Below, in pieces: positions 9,136 to 18,094 of a stretch of 60,572 nt of DNA. This DNA comes from Burkholderiales bacterium. GTDB taxonomy: Bacteria > Pseudomonadota > Gammaproteobacteria > Burkholderiales > SHXO01. Positions within the stretch are counted from its first letter, which is position 1. Every line of letters starts with the position of its first letter. A model generated the notes under the pieces. The model saw only the letters and a list, made by a program, of their open reading frames with translations, had not been told where the DNA came from and searched no databases. The stretch is from assembly GCA_020854105.1 (NCBI GenBank), contig JADZGB010000003.1, positions 1-60,572 of the forward strand, given 5' to 3'. The translations under genes were made by a program, and so were the position numbers.

Positions 9136-9585
9136 ATGGATTCCTATACCCTGCTTTCGTCCCTGGAGAAGTTCTTGCGCGAGCGCGAGGTCGCGATCGA
9201 GGGCATGACCGCCGACCCGATGCTCATGCTGATGTTCGACTGGTACCGGCAGGTGAAGGTCGACCGGCTGGACCAGGCGGCGCGAGCGGACGTGCTGGTC
9301 TACCGGTACGGCGGCTGGTCCGAAGGCTGCGCGACCGGCTATCGCTTCAGCCTCATGCGGCGCGTGACAGCGGCAGGCGATGACGGTCCAGCGAGCTTCA
9401 ACGCCGGCATCACGCTGATGTTCGACCCGGGCAGGCTCGGGCACCTGGAGGGCTTCAGCGCGACGTCAACGGAATACACGAACCTCGACGCCTTCCTCGA
9501 GGCGATCGAGTCCTCACCCGCCTACAAGGCGCTGGCAGGGACCACACCGATGGGCGCGATGCTGGAGATGGGAGCGTTGCGCTGA
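9136..9585 (+). CDS. hypothetical protein inside the ABC transporter operon
   Basis: A 149-residue protein I do not recognise. It starts 9 bases after the stop of the binding-protein gene and is followed 179 bases later by the permease gene, so it is probably co-transcribed. It has no signal peptide, no membrane segment and no cysteine-rich site. The N-terminal half is mixed helical (SYTLLSSLEKFLREREVAIE), the C-terminal half contains ATGYRFSLMRR and a TLMFDPGRLGHLEG turn. Its position between transporter components is unusual and suggests a role linked to uptake or to the transported compound. Confidence 0.6.
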   Translation: MDSYTLLSSLEKFLREREVAIEGMTADPMLMLMFDWYRQVKVDRLDQAARADVLVYRYGGWSEGCATGYRFSLMRRVTAAGDDGPASFNAGITLMFDPGRLGHLEGFSATSTEYTNLDAFLEAIESSPAYKALAGTTPMGAMLEMGALR

Positions 9586-9764
9586 ACCGGACCCGAAGAC
9601 CAATGCCGTCTCGCGCCGGCATGGCGGACGAGGGGCCGAGGTCCGCGCCGGACGATCGCGCGAGATGATTCGAAACCGCTCTGCCGAACAAGTGAACGAG
9701 TGAGGCGCCGCCCCGGCGACAGCCGGAACCGGACGCCCACGCCCGCCACCGACGATTCCATCCC

Positions 9765-10706
9765 ATGCTCCGCTTCCTCGCCGCACGCCTGCTCGCCACC
9801 ATCCCGGTGCTGCTGGTGGTCGCCGTGTTCGTGTTCCTGCTGCTGAGGCTGACCCCCGGCGATCCCGCGGCCGTGATTGCCGGCGACAACGCCACCGGCG
9901 AACAGATCGAGCAGATCCGCGAGAGCCTCGGACTGAACGAACCGCTGATCACGCAGTTCGGAATCTGGATCGGCAACGTGCTGCGCGGCGACCTGGGCGA
10001 GTCGTTTTTCTTCCGCATGTCGGTCACCGAACTCATCGGTCAGCGGCTCGAGCCGACGCTCGCACTGGCCCTGTGCACCATCGTCCTCGCAGTCGCGATC
10101 GCGGTGCCGCTGGGCGTGCTGGCCGCGTGGCGCCACGGCGGATGGCTGGATCGCGCGCTGATGGGCTTCTCCACCCTGGGGTTCTCCATTCCCGTGTTCG
10201 TCCTCGGCTACCTGCTCATCTGGCTGGTCTCGCTCGAGCTGGGCTGGCTGCCGGTGCAGGGATACCGGCGCCTGAGCGAGGGCGCGGGACCGTTCATCCG
10301 CCATCTGATCCTGCCTTCACTGACGCTGTCCGTCATCTACATCGCCTTGATAGCGCGCGTGACGCGCGCGTCGGTGTCGGAAGCGCTGACCGAGGACTAC
10401 GTGCGCACCGCGCGCGCCAAGGGACTTCCCGAGTGGCGCGTGCTGACACGCCACGCCCTGGCCAACGCGGCCGTTCCCATCGTCACTGTCATCGGCATCG
10501 GCCTGGCGCTGCTCATCGGCGGCGTGGTGGTGACCGAGAGCGTGTACGCGATTCCCGGCCTCGGACGCCTCACCGTCGATGCGGTGCTCGCGCGCGACTT
10601 TCCGACCATCCAGGGGGTGATCCTCCTGTTTTCCGTGTTCTACGTGCTGATCAACCTCGCGATCGATCTCGCCTACCTCGCGCTCGATCCGCGCATCCGC
10701 TACTGA
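9765..10706 (+). CDS. ABC transporter permease, DppB type
   Basis: A 313-residue inner-membrane permease with about six membrane segments. The start MLRFLAARLLATIPVLLVVA is the signature of DppB/OppB proteins, with the TM1-TM2 loop RLTPGDPAA and the EAA coupling loop around EALTEDYVRTARAKGLPEWR (residues about 207-226). It pairs with the next gene product to form the translocation channel. The spacing to the next ATG is 1 base, so translation is coupled. Confidence 0.9.
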   Translation: MLRFLAARLLATIPVLLVVAVFVFLLLRLTPGDPAAVIAGDNATGEQIEQIRESLGLNEPLITQFGIWIGNVLRGDLGESFFFRMSVTELIGQRLEPTLALALCTIVLAVAIAVPLGVLAAWRHGGWLDRALMGFSTLGFSIPVFVLGYLLIWLVSLELGWLPVQGYRRLSEGAGPFIRHLILPSLTLSVIYIALIARVTRASVSEALTEDYVRTARAKGLPEWRVLTRHALANAAVPIVTVIGIGLALLIGGVVVTESVYAIPGLGRLTVDAVLARDFPTIQGVILLFSVFYVLINLAIDLAYLALDPRIRY

Positions 10707-10707
10707 C

Positions 10708-11649
10708 ATGGATTCCGCAGTCACCGAACCCGGCGCAGAGCACACCATCGCGGGACCGGCAGCGCGTCCGGCAGTGTGGACGCGGCTCGCACGCAACTGG
10801 TCGGTGCGCATCGGCGGTGCGGTGCTCGCGCTGCTGCTGCTCGCCTCGGGGGCCGCACCGCTGCTGGGCACCATCGACCCGGCGCTGATCGATCCGGTAA
10901 ACCGCGACCTGCTGCCCGGCGCCACGGGCGAGGTCATGCTGCTCACCGGGGAGAGCTTCCCTCACACGTTCTGGCTCGGCACCGACAGCTACGGACGCGA
11001 CATCTACAGCCGCGTGCTGTACGGCGGCCGCGTATCGCTCGTGGTAGGCGTGACCGTGGCGCTTCTCAGCCTGCTCTTCGGCATACTGATCGGGCTGGCG
11101 GCAGGCACCATCCGCTGGCTGGACGGCGTGCTCATGCGCGTGATGGACGGCCTCATGGCGATCCCGGGAATCCTGCTCGCCATCGCGCTCGTGGCCCTGT
11201 GGCGCGCGTCGATCTGGACGGTGATCGTCGCCATCACCATCCCCGAGATCCCGCGCGTGGTCAGGCTGGTGCGCTCGCTCGTGCTGTCGATCCGCGAGGA
11301 GCCCTACGTCGAGGCCGCGCGCTCGCTCGGCACCCCCACTGCGATCATGATGGTCCGGCACATCCTGCCCAACACGGTGGCGCCGCTGATCGTGCAGGGC
11401 ACCTACATCTGCGCCTCCGCCATCCTGGTGGAAGCCATCCTGAGCTTTCTCGGCGTCGGTCTGCCCACCGATGTGCCGACCTGGGGAAACATCATGGCGG
11501 AGGGCCGCCTGCAGTTCCAGCAATACCCGCACAACGTGCTCTTTCCCGGCATCTTCCTCGCGCTCACCGTGCTCGCCGTCAACATGCTGGGCGACGGACT
11601 GCGCGACACCCTCGATCCGCGCTTCTCCAAGCACGGAGAGCGTCCATGA
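10708..11649 (+). CDS. ABC transporter permease, DppC type
   Basis: A 313-residue inner-membrane permease, the DppC/OppC partner. It has a cytoplasmic N-terminal tail, a first membrane segment around residues 36-54, the LGTDSYGRDIYSRVLYGGRV motif that is diagnostic for DppC, and the EAA loop EEPYVEAARSLGTPTAIMM. Its stop overlaps the ATG of the ATPase gene (ATGA), so the operon is tightly coupled. Confidence 0.9.
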   Translation: MDSAVTEPGAEHTIAGPAARPAVWTRLARNWSVRIGGAVLALLLLASGAAPLLGTIDPALIDPVNRDLLPGATGEVMLLTGESFPHTFWLGTDSYGRDIYSRVLYGGRVSLVVGVTVALLSLLFGILIGLAAGTIRWLDGVLMRVMDGLMAIPGILLAIALVALWRASIWTVIVAITIPEIPRVVRLVRSLVLSIREEPYVEAARSLGTPTAIMMVRHILPNTVAPLIVQGTYICASAILVEAILSFLGVGLPTDVPTWGNIMAEGRLQFQQYPHNVLFPGIFLALTVLAVNMLGDGLRDTLDPRFSKHGERP

Positions 11650-13262
11650 GCGCGCCCGTCCTCGCGGTCGAGAAGCTCGAGGTGTCCTTGCCTGCCGGTG
11701 CCGATCGTGCACGCGCCGTGGAGAACGTCAGCTTCTCGGTCAATGCCGGCGAGGTGCGCTGCCTGGTGGGCGAATCGGGCTCGGGCAAGTCCATCATCGC
11801 GCAGACCGTGATGGGGCTGCTGCCGCGCAACCTGAAAACCACGGCCGGGCACGTCCTGCTCAACGGCGAGAACCTGCTCCAGGCCGGGCCGGAGCGCCTG
11901 CGCCGGCTGCGCGGCGAGAAGTTGGCGATGATCTTCCAGGAGCCGATGACCGCGCTCAATCCGATCATGCGCTGCGGCGCGCAGATCGACGAGCTGCTCG
12001 CACAGCACACGTCCATGGCGCCGGCGCAGCGGCGCGCTCGCGTACTGCAGATGCTCGAACACGTGCGCCTTCCCGATCCTGCGCGCATCCACGCGGCCTA
12101 TCCGCACCAGCTCTCCGGCGGACAGCGCCAGCGCATCATGATCGCCATGGCGCTGATCCTCAAGCCGGCGCTGCTGATCGCCGACGAACCGACCACGGCA
12201 CTGGACGTCACCACCCAGGCCGAGATCCTCGGACTGATCCGCGATCTGCAGCGCGAGCATGGCACGGCGGTCCTGTTCATCACGCACGATTTCGGCGTCG
12301 TGGCCGATATCGCCGACGACGTATCGGTACTGTGCCTCGGCGATCTGGTGGAATCAGGCAGCGCACGCGATGTGCTGGGCAGTCCCCGGCATCCCTACAC
12401 GCGCATGCTGCTGCAGGCCGTGCCCGAGCTGGTCTCGCGCAAGCCGGCGACCTCCTCCGATGCGCCAGTGGCCATGCGCACCCGCCGCGTGAACAAGGTG
12501 TTCGTGACCGGCGGGTGGCTGGGCGGGCGGCGCGAGGTGGTGGCCGCGCAGGACGTCGACCTCGAGGTAAGACGCGCAGAGACGCTGGGCATCGTGGGCG
12601 AGTCCGGGTCCGGCAAGTCCACGCTGGCGCGCATCCTCGCGCGCCTCATCGACCCCTCGAGCGGCGACATCGAACTGGACGGCGCGCCGGTGGCCCGCTT
12701 GCGCGGTGCCCCCGCGCGTGCATTCCGGCGCAAGGTCCAGGTGGTGTTCCAGGATCCCTACCGCTCGCTCAATCCGCGCCGCACGGTCGGTGCGGCGATC
12801 GTGGAGGGACCGCTGAACTTCGGGGCCGCCCGCGAAGAGGCCTGGCGCCGTGCGCAGGAACTCATGCAGCTGGTGCGCCTGCCTGCGCACGCGCTGCAGC
12901 GCTATCCGCACGAGTTCTCCGGTGGCCAGCGCCAGCGCATCTGCATCGCGCGCGCGCTCGCGGTGCAGCCCGAGGTGCTGATCGCCGACGAGGCGGTATC
13001 GGCGCTGGACGTATCGGTGCAGGCGCAGATTCTGGAGTTGCTCGACGAGATCCAGCAGCGCCTGCGCCTGACGATCGTGTTCATCACGCATGATCTGCGC
13101 GTGGCCGCGCGGATTTGCAACCGCATCGTGGTGATGCAGCACGGACGCATCGTCGAGCAGGGTCCGGTCGCCCAGGTGTTCGAGCAGCCCCGGGAGGTCT
13201 ATACCCGCGCGCTGATCAACGCGGCACCGGGAAAGGGCTTCGCCTTCGGCCGCACCGCCTGA
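11646..13262 (+). CDS. fused double-ATPase of the dipeptide-type ABC transporter (DppD-DppF)
   Basis: A 538-residue cytoplasmic protein with two complete ATPase domains in one chain, equivalent to DppD plus DppF. Domain 1 has Walker A GESGSGKS at 42-49, signature LSGGQRQR and Walker B LLIADEPT. Domain 2 has [16 protein letters not shown] and Walker B VLIADEAV. Each domain ends with an H-loop (FITHD). Fusion of the two ATPases is known in this family (GsiA-like, YejF-like). Four-base ATGA overlap with the upstream permease. With the binding protein and two permeases the transporter is complete. Confidence 0.92.
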   Translation: MSAPVLAVEKLEVSLPAGADRARAVENVSFSVNAGEVRCLVGESGSGKSIIAQTVMGLLPRNLKTTAGHVLLNGENLLQAGPERLRRLRGEKLAMIFQEPMTALNPIMRCGAQIDELLAQHTSMAPAQRRARVLQMLEHVRLPDPARIHAAYPHQLSGGQRQRIMIAMALILKPALLIADEPTTALDVTTQAEILGLIRDLQREHGTAVLFITHDFGVVADIADDVSVLCLGDLVESGSARDVLGSPRHPYTRMLLQAVPELVSRKPATSSDAPVAMRTRRVNKVFVTGGWLGGRREVVAAQDVDLEVRRAETLGIVGESGSGKSTLARILARLIDPSSGDIELDGAPVARLRGAPARAFRRKVQVVFQDPYRSLNPRRTVGAAIVEGPLNFGAAREEAWRRAQELMQLVRLPAHALQRYPHEFSGGQRQRICIARALAVQPEVLIADEAVSALDVSVQAQILELLDEIQQRLRLTIVFITHDLRVAARICNRIVVMQHGRIVEQGPVAQVFEQPREVYTRALINAAPGKGFAFGRTA

Positions 13263-13359
13263 CCCGCGGCGGCACCGGCCGCGGCGCCTGATCCTTCGCC
13301 GGCCCGCGTCCCTGGCGCCGCGGCCTACAATGGCCGCTCCATCCTCTTCCGGATCGCCG

Positions 13360-14445
13360 ATGAGTCCCCTCGCGTGCCTGCGCATCGCCCTCCTCGCCGC
13401 CGCGCTGTGCGCGAGCGCGGCGCCCGCGCAGGACACCGGCGGACGCGCCGAAGAGCCGCTGGCCAATCCCGTCCTCAATCCCGGCACCCCATGGTGGTTC
13501 GAGAGCTTCGTCGTGCTGATGCCGGAAGGTGAGGACTGGGCATCCTTCAGCAAGGACAGCATGTCTGCGGAACTGGGCAGGAAATACGAGGACGGGCGCA
13601 GCGTCGCCATCGTGATCGACACCGCACGCTTCGATCGCGGCATCGTGCGCACCGAGGATCTGCTGCGCGCCACGCGACGGGCCGAGACGGTGCCAGCCGA
13701 GCCGCGCGGTATGAAACTGCTGGACTACAGTCAGGAGGCCTCGACACCGAAGGGTGTGCTGTGCGTGCGTGCGACGGCACGCTTCGAGGACCGGCGCGCG
13801 CGGTACGACCAGCCAGGCACGCTGGTCATCGCCAGTCGGCGCTGCGTGCGCCCGGACCGCCCCGAAATGGTCGTGACGCTGCGCTTCGCGGAGCGCATAG
13901 CGCTAGCCGACGCCCAGCCGGGACTGGCTGCCGCGGCCGAGCGCTTCCTCGAGAGCCTGCGCTTCATCGCGCCGGCCAGCCCGGCAGTGGCGCAGGCCCG
14001 CATCTCGATCGGGAACGAACGCGGCCAGGAGGCGCTGGACCTGCTCCGGCCCGCGGCCGACGAGGGCGACACCGAGGCAGCGATGCTCCTTGGCACCGTG
14101 TACCTCTATGGCAATGGCATTCAGCCGGATTACGATGCGGCACGCCGGTACCTGGAGATGGCGGCGAAGGACGGGCGGCGCGATGCGCTCTACAACCTCG
14201 GCTCGATCCACGACAAGGCGATCGGAGTGCCGCGCGACACGCGGCAGGCGATCCGCTGGTTCAGCCTGGCCGCCGACCAGCGCGACGCGCAGGCGCAGCT
14301 GAACCTCGCCCTGTTCCATCTGCACGGCGACGGCATGGAGCGGGACCTCGGGGCCGCCCGACAGTGGCTCGAGCGAGCGGCGGGAAACGGCAACAAGCGT
14401 GCACGGGGCATTCTCGCGTCCGGCCGGCTCGGACAGCCGGACTGA
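13360..14445 (+). CDS. secreted Sel1-like repeat protein
   Basis: A 361-residue exported protein. A signal peptide spans residues 1-24 (LLAAALCASAAPAQ). The first 200 residues are unassigned, and the C-terminal part has three to four Sel1-type tetratricopeptide units (ALDLLRPAADEGDTEAAMLL, then DYDAARRYLEMAAKDGRRDA, then ARQWLERAAGNGNKRARG). Such repeats mediate protein-protein contacts. I preferred the ATG at 13360 to the one at 13330, because a TACAAT -10-like element overlaps the earlier ATG and the signal peptide begins at 13360. It converges with the peptidase gene. Confidence 0.7.
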   Translation: MSPLACLRIALLAAALCASAAPAQDTGGRAEEPLANPVLNPGTPWWFESFVVLMPEGEDWASFSKDSMSAELGRKYEDGRSVAIVIDTARFDRGIVRTEDLLRATRRAETVPAEPRGMKLLDYSQEASTPKGVLCVRATARFEDRRARYDQPGTLVIASRRCVRPDRPEMVVTLRFAERIALADAQPGLAAAAERFLESLRFIAPASPAVAQARISIGNERGQEALDLLRPAADEGDTEAAMLLGTVYLYGNGIQPDYDAARRYLEMAAKDGRRDALYNLGSIHDKAIGVPRDTRQAIRWFSLAADQRDAQAQLNLALFHLHGDGMERDLGAARQWLERAAGNGNKRARGILASGRLGQPD

Positions 14446-15510
14446 TTAGTCTTGCGCGCCCGGCGCGGACAGCCGCTGCGCGCGCTGCGCCTCGGGCAGT
14501 CCAGCAAGCCGCTCCACCTCGACGTAGAACGCGGGCATGTCGCCGGCGTTCTCGCGCAGCACCTGCTGGAAGCCCGGCACGAGTCGCGTATACAGGGCGA
14601 TCGAGGCCAGCTGCGCGTTGTTGAGCGGCTGCGCGAACCACCAGTCATAGCCCGCGAAGTCGCCCCAACCCTGCCTGAGCGCGGCGTACTGCGCACGCAT
14701 GTCCTCCAACAGCAGGGCCTTGCGCCGGCGCAGGCTGGCAGGGTCCGTGCCCGCTTCGCCGTACAGCGCATCGAGGCGCGCACGCGTGCGCTCGATCAGT
14801 TCGGCGAAATCGCGCTTGCGCGCCTGCGCCTGCTCGAATCCCTGCTGCATCTGCGGCGTCCCGTGCGCGCGCACCCAGCGTTGCACGCCCTCGATCTCCA
14901 CCGTCATCGCGAAGGATTCGTTGAACGTCGTGTCGCCCTTGACATAGACGACCTGGTGCGATAGTTCGTGGAAGACGAGGCGCGCGAGTTCCACCGGCGG
15001 GTAGTGCACGAAGGTGCTGAGGACGGGATCGTCAAGCCAGCCGAGCGTGGAGTAGGCCGGCACGCCACCGACGTACACGTCGAGCCCGGCCTGCGCCTGC
15101 TCGCGCGCGAAGGCACGCGCATCGGCCTCCTTGAAGTAGCCGCGATAGCCGACGCAGCCGGCGACCGGGAAGCACCACTCCTTCGCACGCGTGGAGAACT
15201 CCTCGGTCGCGAACACGTTCCAGACGACATAGGACCGTCCCAGGTCGGCGTAGCGCCGGTAGCTGCCGTTGTCCGGCAGTGCCAGCTCGCGGCTGGCGAA
15301 GTCGCGCATCACCTGCACCTGGCCCAGCGTGTCCTTCAACCGTTGGGAGGTGGCGGGATCGGCAATCACCTCCTCGATGGGGCGCGCCTCGTGGACCAGC
15401 TCGAACTGTCCACGCATCGCCTGCCAGTAATAGCGGATGGACGTGCATCCGCCACTGCCCAGGGCCAGCACCAGCGCCAGGAGCAGGGCCACAACTCTGC
15501 TGTCGTGCAT
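14446..15510 (-). CDS. predicted zinc aminopeptidase lipoprotein (DUF2265-like)
   Basis: A 354-residue envelope protein. A lipoprotein-like signal ends at Cys22 (LGSGGC). The zinc motif HELSH is at 181-185, with a downstream NESFA glutamate (E198) as likely third ligand, the arrangement of gluzincin-type peptidases. The flanking text TFVHYPPVELARLVFHELSH matches the family annotated as predicted aminopeptidases (PF10023), though substrate is not established. The ATG at 15510 begins the signal sequence. The hydrolase gene ends 16 bases upstream on the same strand, so the two form an operon. Confidence 0.8.
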   Translation of the reverse strand: MHDSRVVALLLALVLALGSGGCTSIRYYWQAMRGQFELVHEARPIEEVIADPATSQRLKDTLGQVQVMRDFASRELALPDNGSYRRYADLGRSYVVWNVFATEEFSTRAKEWCFPVAGCVGYRGYFKEADARAFAREQAQAGLDVYVGGVPAYSTLGWLDDPVLSTFVHYPPVELARLVFHELSHQVVYVKGDTTFNESFAMTVEIEGVQRWVRAHGTPQMQQGFEQAQARKRDFAELIERTRARLDALYGEAGTDPASLRRRKALLLEDMRAQYAALRQGWGDFAGYDWWFAQPLNNAQLASIALYTRLVPGFQQVLRENAGDMPAFYVEVERLAGLPEAQRAQRLSAPGAQD

Positions 15511-15526
15511 CGGCCCCATGGTAGCG

Positions 15527-16189
15527 CTAGGCCGATGCGCCGTGCGCGAAGCGGCCCTCGCGCAGAAAGCACAGCACCTGATCGGCCACGGCACGCGACA
15601 GCAGGAGTCCCGAGTGCGAAACGGGCATCACGAGGTGATCGGCGATGCCCGGCAGGCGCGTCTCCTCGACTCGCACCACGCCGTCGTTCGGTCCATGCAG
15701 TGTCGCCAACAGACTGCCCATGCCGATGCGCCGCGTTCCGGCCACGATGCCCACCGGGACCACGCGCGCCACCGCTTCACCCTCTGACGAGGACCAGCCG
15801 TGCAGCGCCCGGCCGAGAAGCACCCCGCCGCCCCTGCGCCTGCCGAGCTGGCGCGCCGCCTCGCATTCGGTGCAGGGACTGCCGAGCAGCACCACTCGTC
15901 CGGCTGGCAGATCGTGAAACCGGGACAGCATGCTCAGGATGACCAGACCACCCAGACTGTGCCCGGCGAAGTGCACCCGCGCGGGCTGGCGCGCGACGGT
16001 GTACGCGTGCAGGCGCACCGCGATGTCGTTCATCGCCCAGCGCAGGGAGCGGTAGGAGAACAGCGCCACCCGGTGGCCACCACGGCGCAGTCGGTAGGCG
16101 AGCGCCGTGCACACGACCCCGTGCATCCACAGTCCGTGCACCAGAATGACCAGGTCGGTGCTGCTCGCGTCCCGCCGAGGCGGCGTCAT
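15527..16189 (-). CDS. lipase-like alpha/beta hydrolase
   Basis: A 220-residue alpha/beta hydrolase. The oxyanion region is LVHGLWMHG (about 16-24), the nucleophile elbow GHSLGG places the catalytic Ser at residue 78, and the likely Asp and His lie in LHGPNDGVV and PVSHSGLLL. The short cap and the arrangement resemble triacylglycerol lipase/PGAP1-like esterases; the substrate is unknown. No signal peptide is visible. It is the first gene of a two-gene unit with the zinc peptidase. Confidence 0.8.
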   Translation of the reverse strand: MTPPRRDASSTDLVILVHGLWMHGVVCTALAYRLRRGGHRVALFSYRSLRWAMNDIAVRLHAYTVARQPARVHFAGHSLGGLVILSMLSRFHDLPAGRVVLLGSPCTECEAARQLGRRRGGGVLLGRALHGWSSSEGEAVARVVPVGIVAGTRRIGMGSLLATLHGPNDGVVRVEETRLPGIADHLVMPVSHSGLLLSRAVADQVLCFLREGRFAHGASA

Positions 16190-16378
16190 ATTCTGCCAAT
16201 GAGTCTGTCATCGTCCGAATGCGCTGTCCGCGCCTCGCACGGCATGAACCATTTCCGCTGCGCGCGATCGCAGATAGCGATGCGCAGTTGCGGACTGTCC
16301 TGAGCGACGATACCATCCCTGGACGGGTCGCATCGCGCTCGATCCGACGGTGGATGTCGTTCGACTAGGGGGTGCTGA

Positions 16379-16681
16379 ATGGATACGGCAGGCAAGGACA
16401 AGCTCATCGAGGATCTGCGGGTGGTCGCCGCGGACGTGGAAGAACTGCTGCGAGCGACTGCCAACCAGACCGGCGAGCGGGTGGCCGAGGCACGTCAGCG
16501 GGCCGAGGATTCGCTGCGCACTGCACGCGCGCGCCTGGAGGAATTCGGCGACGACGTGAAGGCGCGCGTGGGAGACGGCGCGCGCGCCACCGACCGCTAC
16601 GTGCACGACAACCCGTGGCAGGCGGTCGCCGTGGGGGCCGGACTCGCTTTCCTGCTCGGCTACCTGTTCGGACGCCGCTAG
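16379..16681 (+). CDS. DUF883 (ElaB/YqjD-like) membrane-anchored protein
   Basis: A 100-residue protein with a long amphipathic coiled-coil region (about 8-75) and a single C-terminal membrane anchor (AVAVGAGLAFLLGYLFGRR). This is the ElaB/YqjD/DUF883 layout; in Escherichia coli YqjD is an inner-membrane, ribosome-associated stationary-phase protein. The motif YVHDNPWQAV before the anchor is a family hallmark. It leads a three-gene set with YqjE-like and YqjK-like genes. Confidence 0.88.
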   Translation: MDTAGKDKLIEDLRVVAADVEELLRATANQTGERVAEARQRAEDSLRTARARLEEFGDDVKARVGDGARATDRYVHDNPWQAVAVGAGLAFLLGYLFGRR

Positions 16682-16686
16682 AGGAG

Positions 16687-16707
16687 CCGGCCGGAGGAAC
16701 CGGCCGG
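16687..16707 (+). other. 8-bp GC hairpin between DUF883 and yqjE-like genes
   Basis: The arms CCGGCCGG (16687-16694 and 16700-16707) are perfectly complementary around the loop AGGAA. The hairpin follows the DUF883 stop by six bases and precedes the GTG of the next gene by 11 bases. It may stabilise or partly terminate the upstream message; the loop looks like a Shine-Dalgarno core. Confidence 0.6.
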
Positions 16708-16718
16708 GAGGCCGCGCC

Positions 16719-17108
16719 GTGCAGACAGCCGACGGTCGCGAGGCCAGCCAGCGCAGCCGCGTGCGAAGCCTGCTCGCTGCGCTGCTCGATCTCGCCCATA
16801 CCAGGCTCGACCTGCTGGGCACCGAGCTGCGCGAGGAACTGCTGCGCTTTGCTGCCCTGCTGGTGGGCGCGTGCGTGGTCGTGCTCGCGACTACCATTGG
16901 CCTGGGACTGCTCGCGGCTGCGCTCGTCATGGCGCTGTGGCAGGACCATCCACTGGCGGGACTGAGCGTCGCAGGGATGCTGTTCCTGGCGCTCGGGCTG
17001 CTGGCGATATGGTCGATGGCGCGCCTGTTGCGCGCCAAGGCCCGGCCTTTCGAAGCCAGCCTGACGCAGCTGCGCCGCGACCGCGAAGCGCTGCGCGCAC
17101 GCACGTGA
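16719..17108 (+). CDS. YqjE-like (phage-holin III superfamily) membrane protein
   Basis: A 129-residue inner-membrane protein with two membrane segments (about 45-68 and 78-100) and a cytoplasmic C-terminal tail. The N-terminal RSLLAALLDLAHTRLDLLGT is typical of the YqjE/holin_3_6 family. It starts at GTG (16719). Its stop overlaps the GTG of the next gene, so translation is coupled. Conserved order DUF883-YqjE-YqjK suggests a joint envelope role. Confidence 0.8.
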   Translation: MQTADGREASQRSRVRSLLAALLDLAHTRLDLLGTELREELLRFAALLVGACVVVLATTIGLGLLAAALVMALWQDHPLAGLSVAGMLFLALGLLAIWSMARLLRAKARPFEASLTQLRRDREALRART

Positions 17109-17392
17109 TCGGAAGCCTGCGCAGCCTTGCCCGTCGGCGCGAGGTCCTCGTCGCCCTGAGCGACGCTCAGCGCGCCCTTCTCGCGCTCGAAGTCCGAAGC
17201 CTGCGGCAACGAGATTGGCTGCCGCAGCTTGGCCGGATCGCACCCCGCCTGGTCGGCGGCGGCGCCATCGGTTCAGCGCTCCTGCTGGCCCTGCTGGCGC
17301 TTCGTCCCCGCGGCCTGGTCAAGCTCGCGAGCGCCGCCCTCGCGCTCTATCCGCTGATGCGCCGGCTGCTCGCCATCCTGCGGCCGCGCTGA
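17105..17392 (+). CDS. YqjK-like small membrane protein
   Basis: A 95-residue protein starting at GTG with a four-base overlap (GTGA) with the preceding gene. The N-terminal half is charged (SLARRREVLVALSDAQRALL), followed by a hydrophobic stretch (GGGAIGSALLLALLALRP) and a second weaker one. Sequence similarity to YqjK is weak by eye; the assignment rests largely on gene order. Confidence 0.65.
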   Translation: MIGSLRSLARRREVLVALSDAQRALLALEVRSLRQRDWLPQLGRIAPRLVGGGAIGSALLLALLALRPRGLVKLASAALALYPLMRRLLAILRPR

Positions 17393-17411
17393 TCGGCGTA
17401 CCGCCCGCCGC

Positions 17412-17624
17412 TCATGTCTGGCGCGCCTTGCCGGAGAGCGGGCAGGTGTTCAGACCCAGGATCGAATACAGCGGGCAGTACCCCGTCAGTGCCGTACTCA
17501 GCGGCACTAGGCCGATCAGACCGTACCACTTGGCCGCGCCCTCCGCCAGGAACAGCATGCTCAGCAAACCGAGCCCCACGACGACACGCAGGATCTTGTC
17601 GATTCCACCCACATTCTTCTTCAT
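17412..17624 (-). CDS. DUF2892 inner-membrane protein
   Basis: A 70-residue membrane protein of the DUF2892 (YgaP C-terminal-like) family. It starts MKKNVGGIDKILRVVVGLGL, has two membrane segments, and ends with the family motif TGYCPLYSILGLNTCP, which carries two Cys. YgaP joins this membrane part to a rhodanese, but here it stands alone. ATG at 17624 with GAGGAGG upstream. It converges with the YqjK-like gene. Confidence 0.9.
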   Translation of the reverse strand: MKKNVGGIDKILRVVVGLGLLSMLFLAEGAAKWYGLIGLVPLSTALTGYCPLYSILGLNTCPLSGKARQT

Positions 17625-18094
17625 GGCTGAAGCCTCCTCGAGATGATAGTCCGCGGGGTGACCGCGGAAAATGTCGGCAGCGTGATCGCGATCGTGATGC
17701 CGTCGGCCGACGCGCGCCGGGGTGCAGCGCACACGGACGCGGGCTCATTCGCTGCATCCCCGCTGGCGCCATCCTCGCTCGCGGTGCCCGGGAGTTCAGT
17801 AACCCAGGTCACACTGCAGGCGCCGCTGGCCGTCGCTCCTGCCGGTGGGGGGCCGGGCTCTGCGTCGGCCCGGCAAACGGCGAGGGCCCGGGTTCTCCGC
17901 CGCCCCGGCGAACCCAGGGGCCCGGTATACGCTCCGTCGCCCCGGCGAAGCCGGGGCCCAGCGCAAACAGACAGGGCCGGTCGCCACGACTGGATCCGGC
18001 TTGCGCCGGGATGACGATGTGGTTCGGCTTGCGCCGGGATGACGCACGCCGGCGCTCGCCTGGCGGGAGCCAGCGCGCGCCCCGAGCCGGCAGT
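17625..18094. other. 470-bp non-coding region with GC-rich repeats
   Basis: The gap between the DUF2892 gene and the Crp-like regulator holds no convincing gene. Its right half contains a copy of a dispersed hairpin repeat (17934-18043) and a degenerate partial one (about 17899-17922). Confidence 0.6.
17934..18043. repeat. dispersed REP/MITE-like hairpin repeat, copy A
   Basis: The left end reads CGTCGCCCCGGCGAAGCCGG and the right end GCCGGGATGACG, with CCAGCGCA and a CTGGATCC block between. The same layout recurs at 19216-19304. The right end is duplicated in this copy (GGCTTGCGCCGGGATGACG ends at 18015 and 18043). Confidence 0.7.

Noticed and set aside
10776-11645. Long upstream extension in frame with the fused ATPase gene
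   Set aside because: The ATPase begins at 11646 with ATGA overlap; the upstream part is an out-of-frame shadow of the DppC permease.
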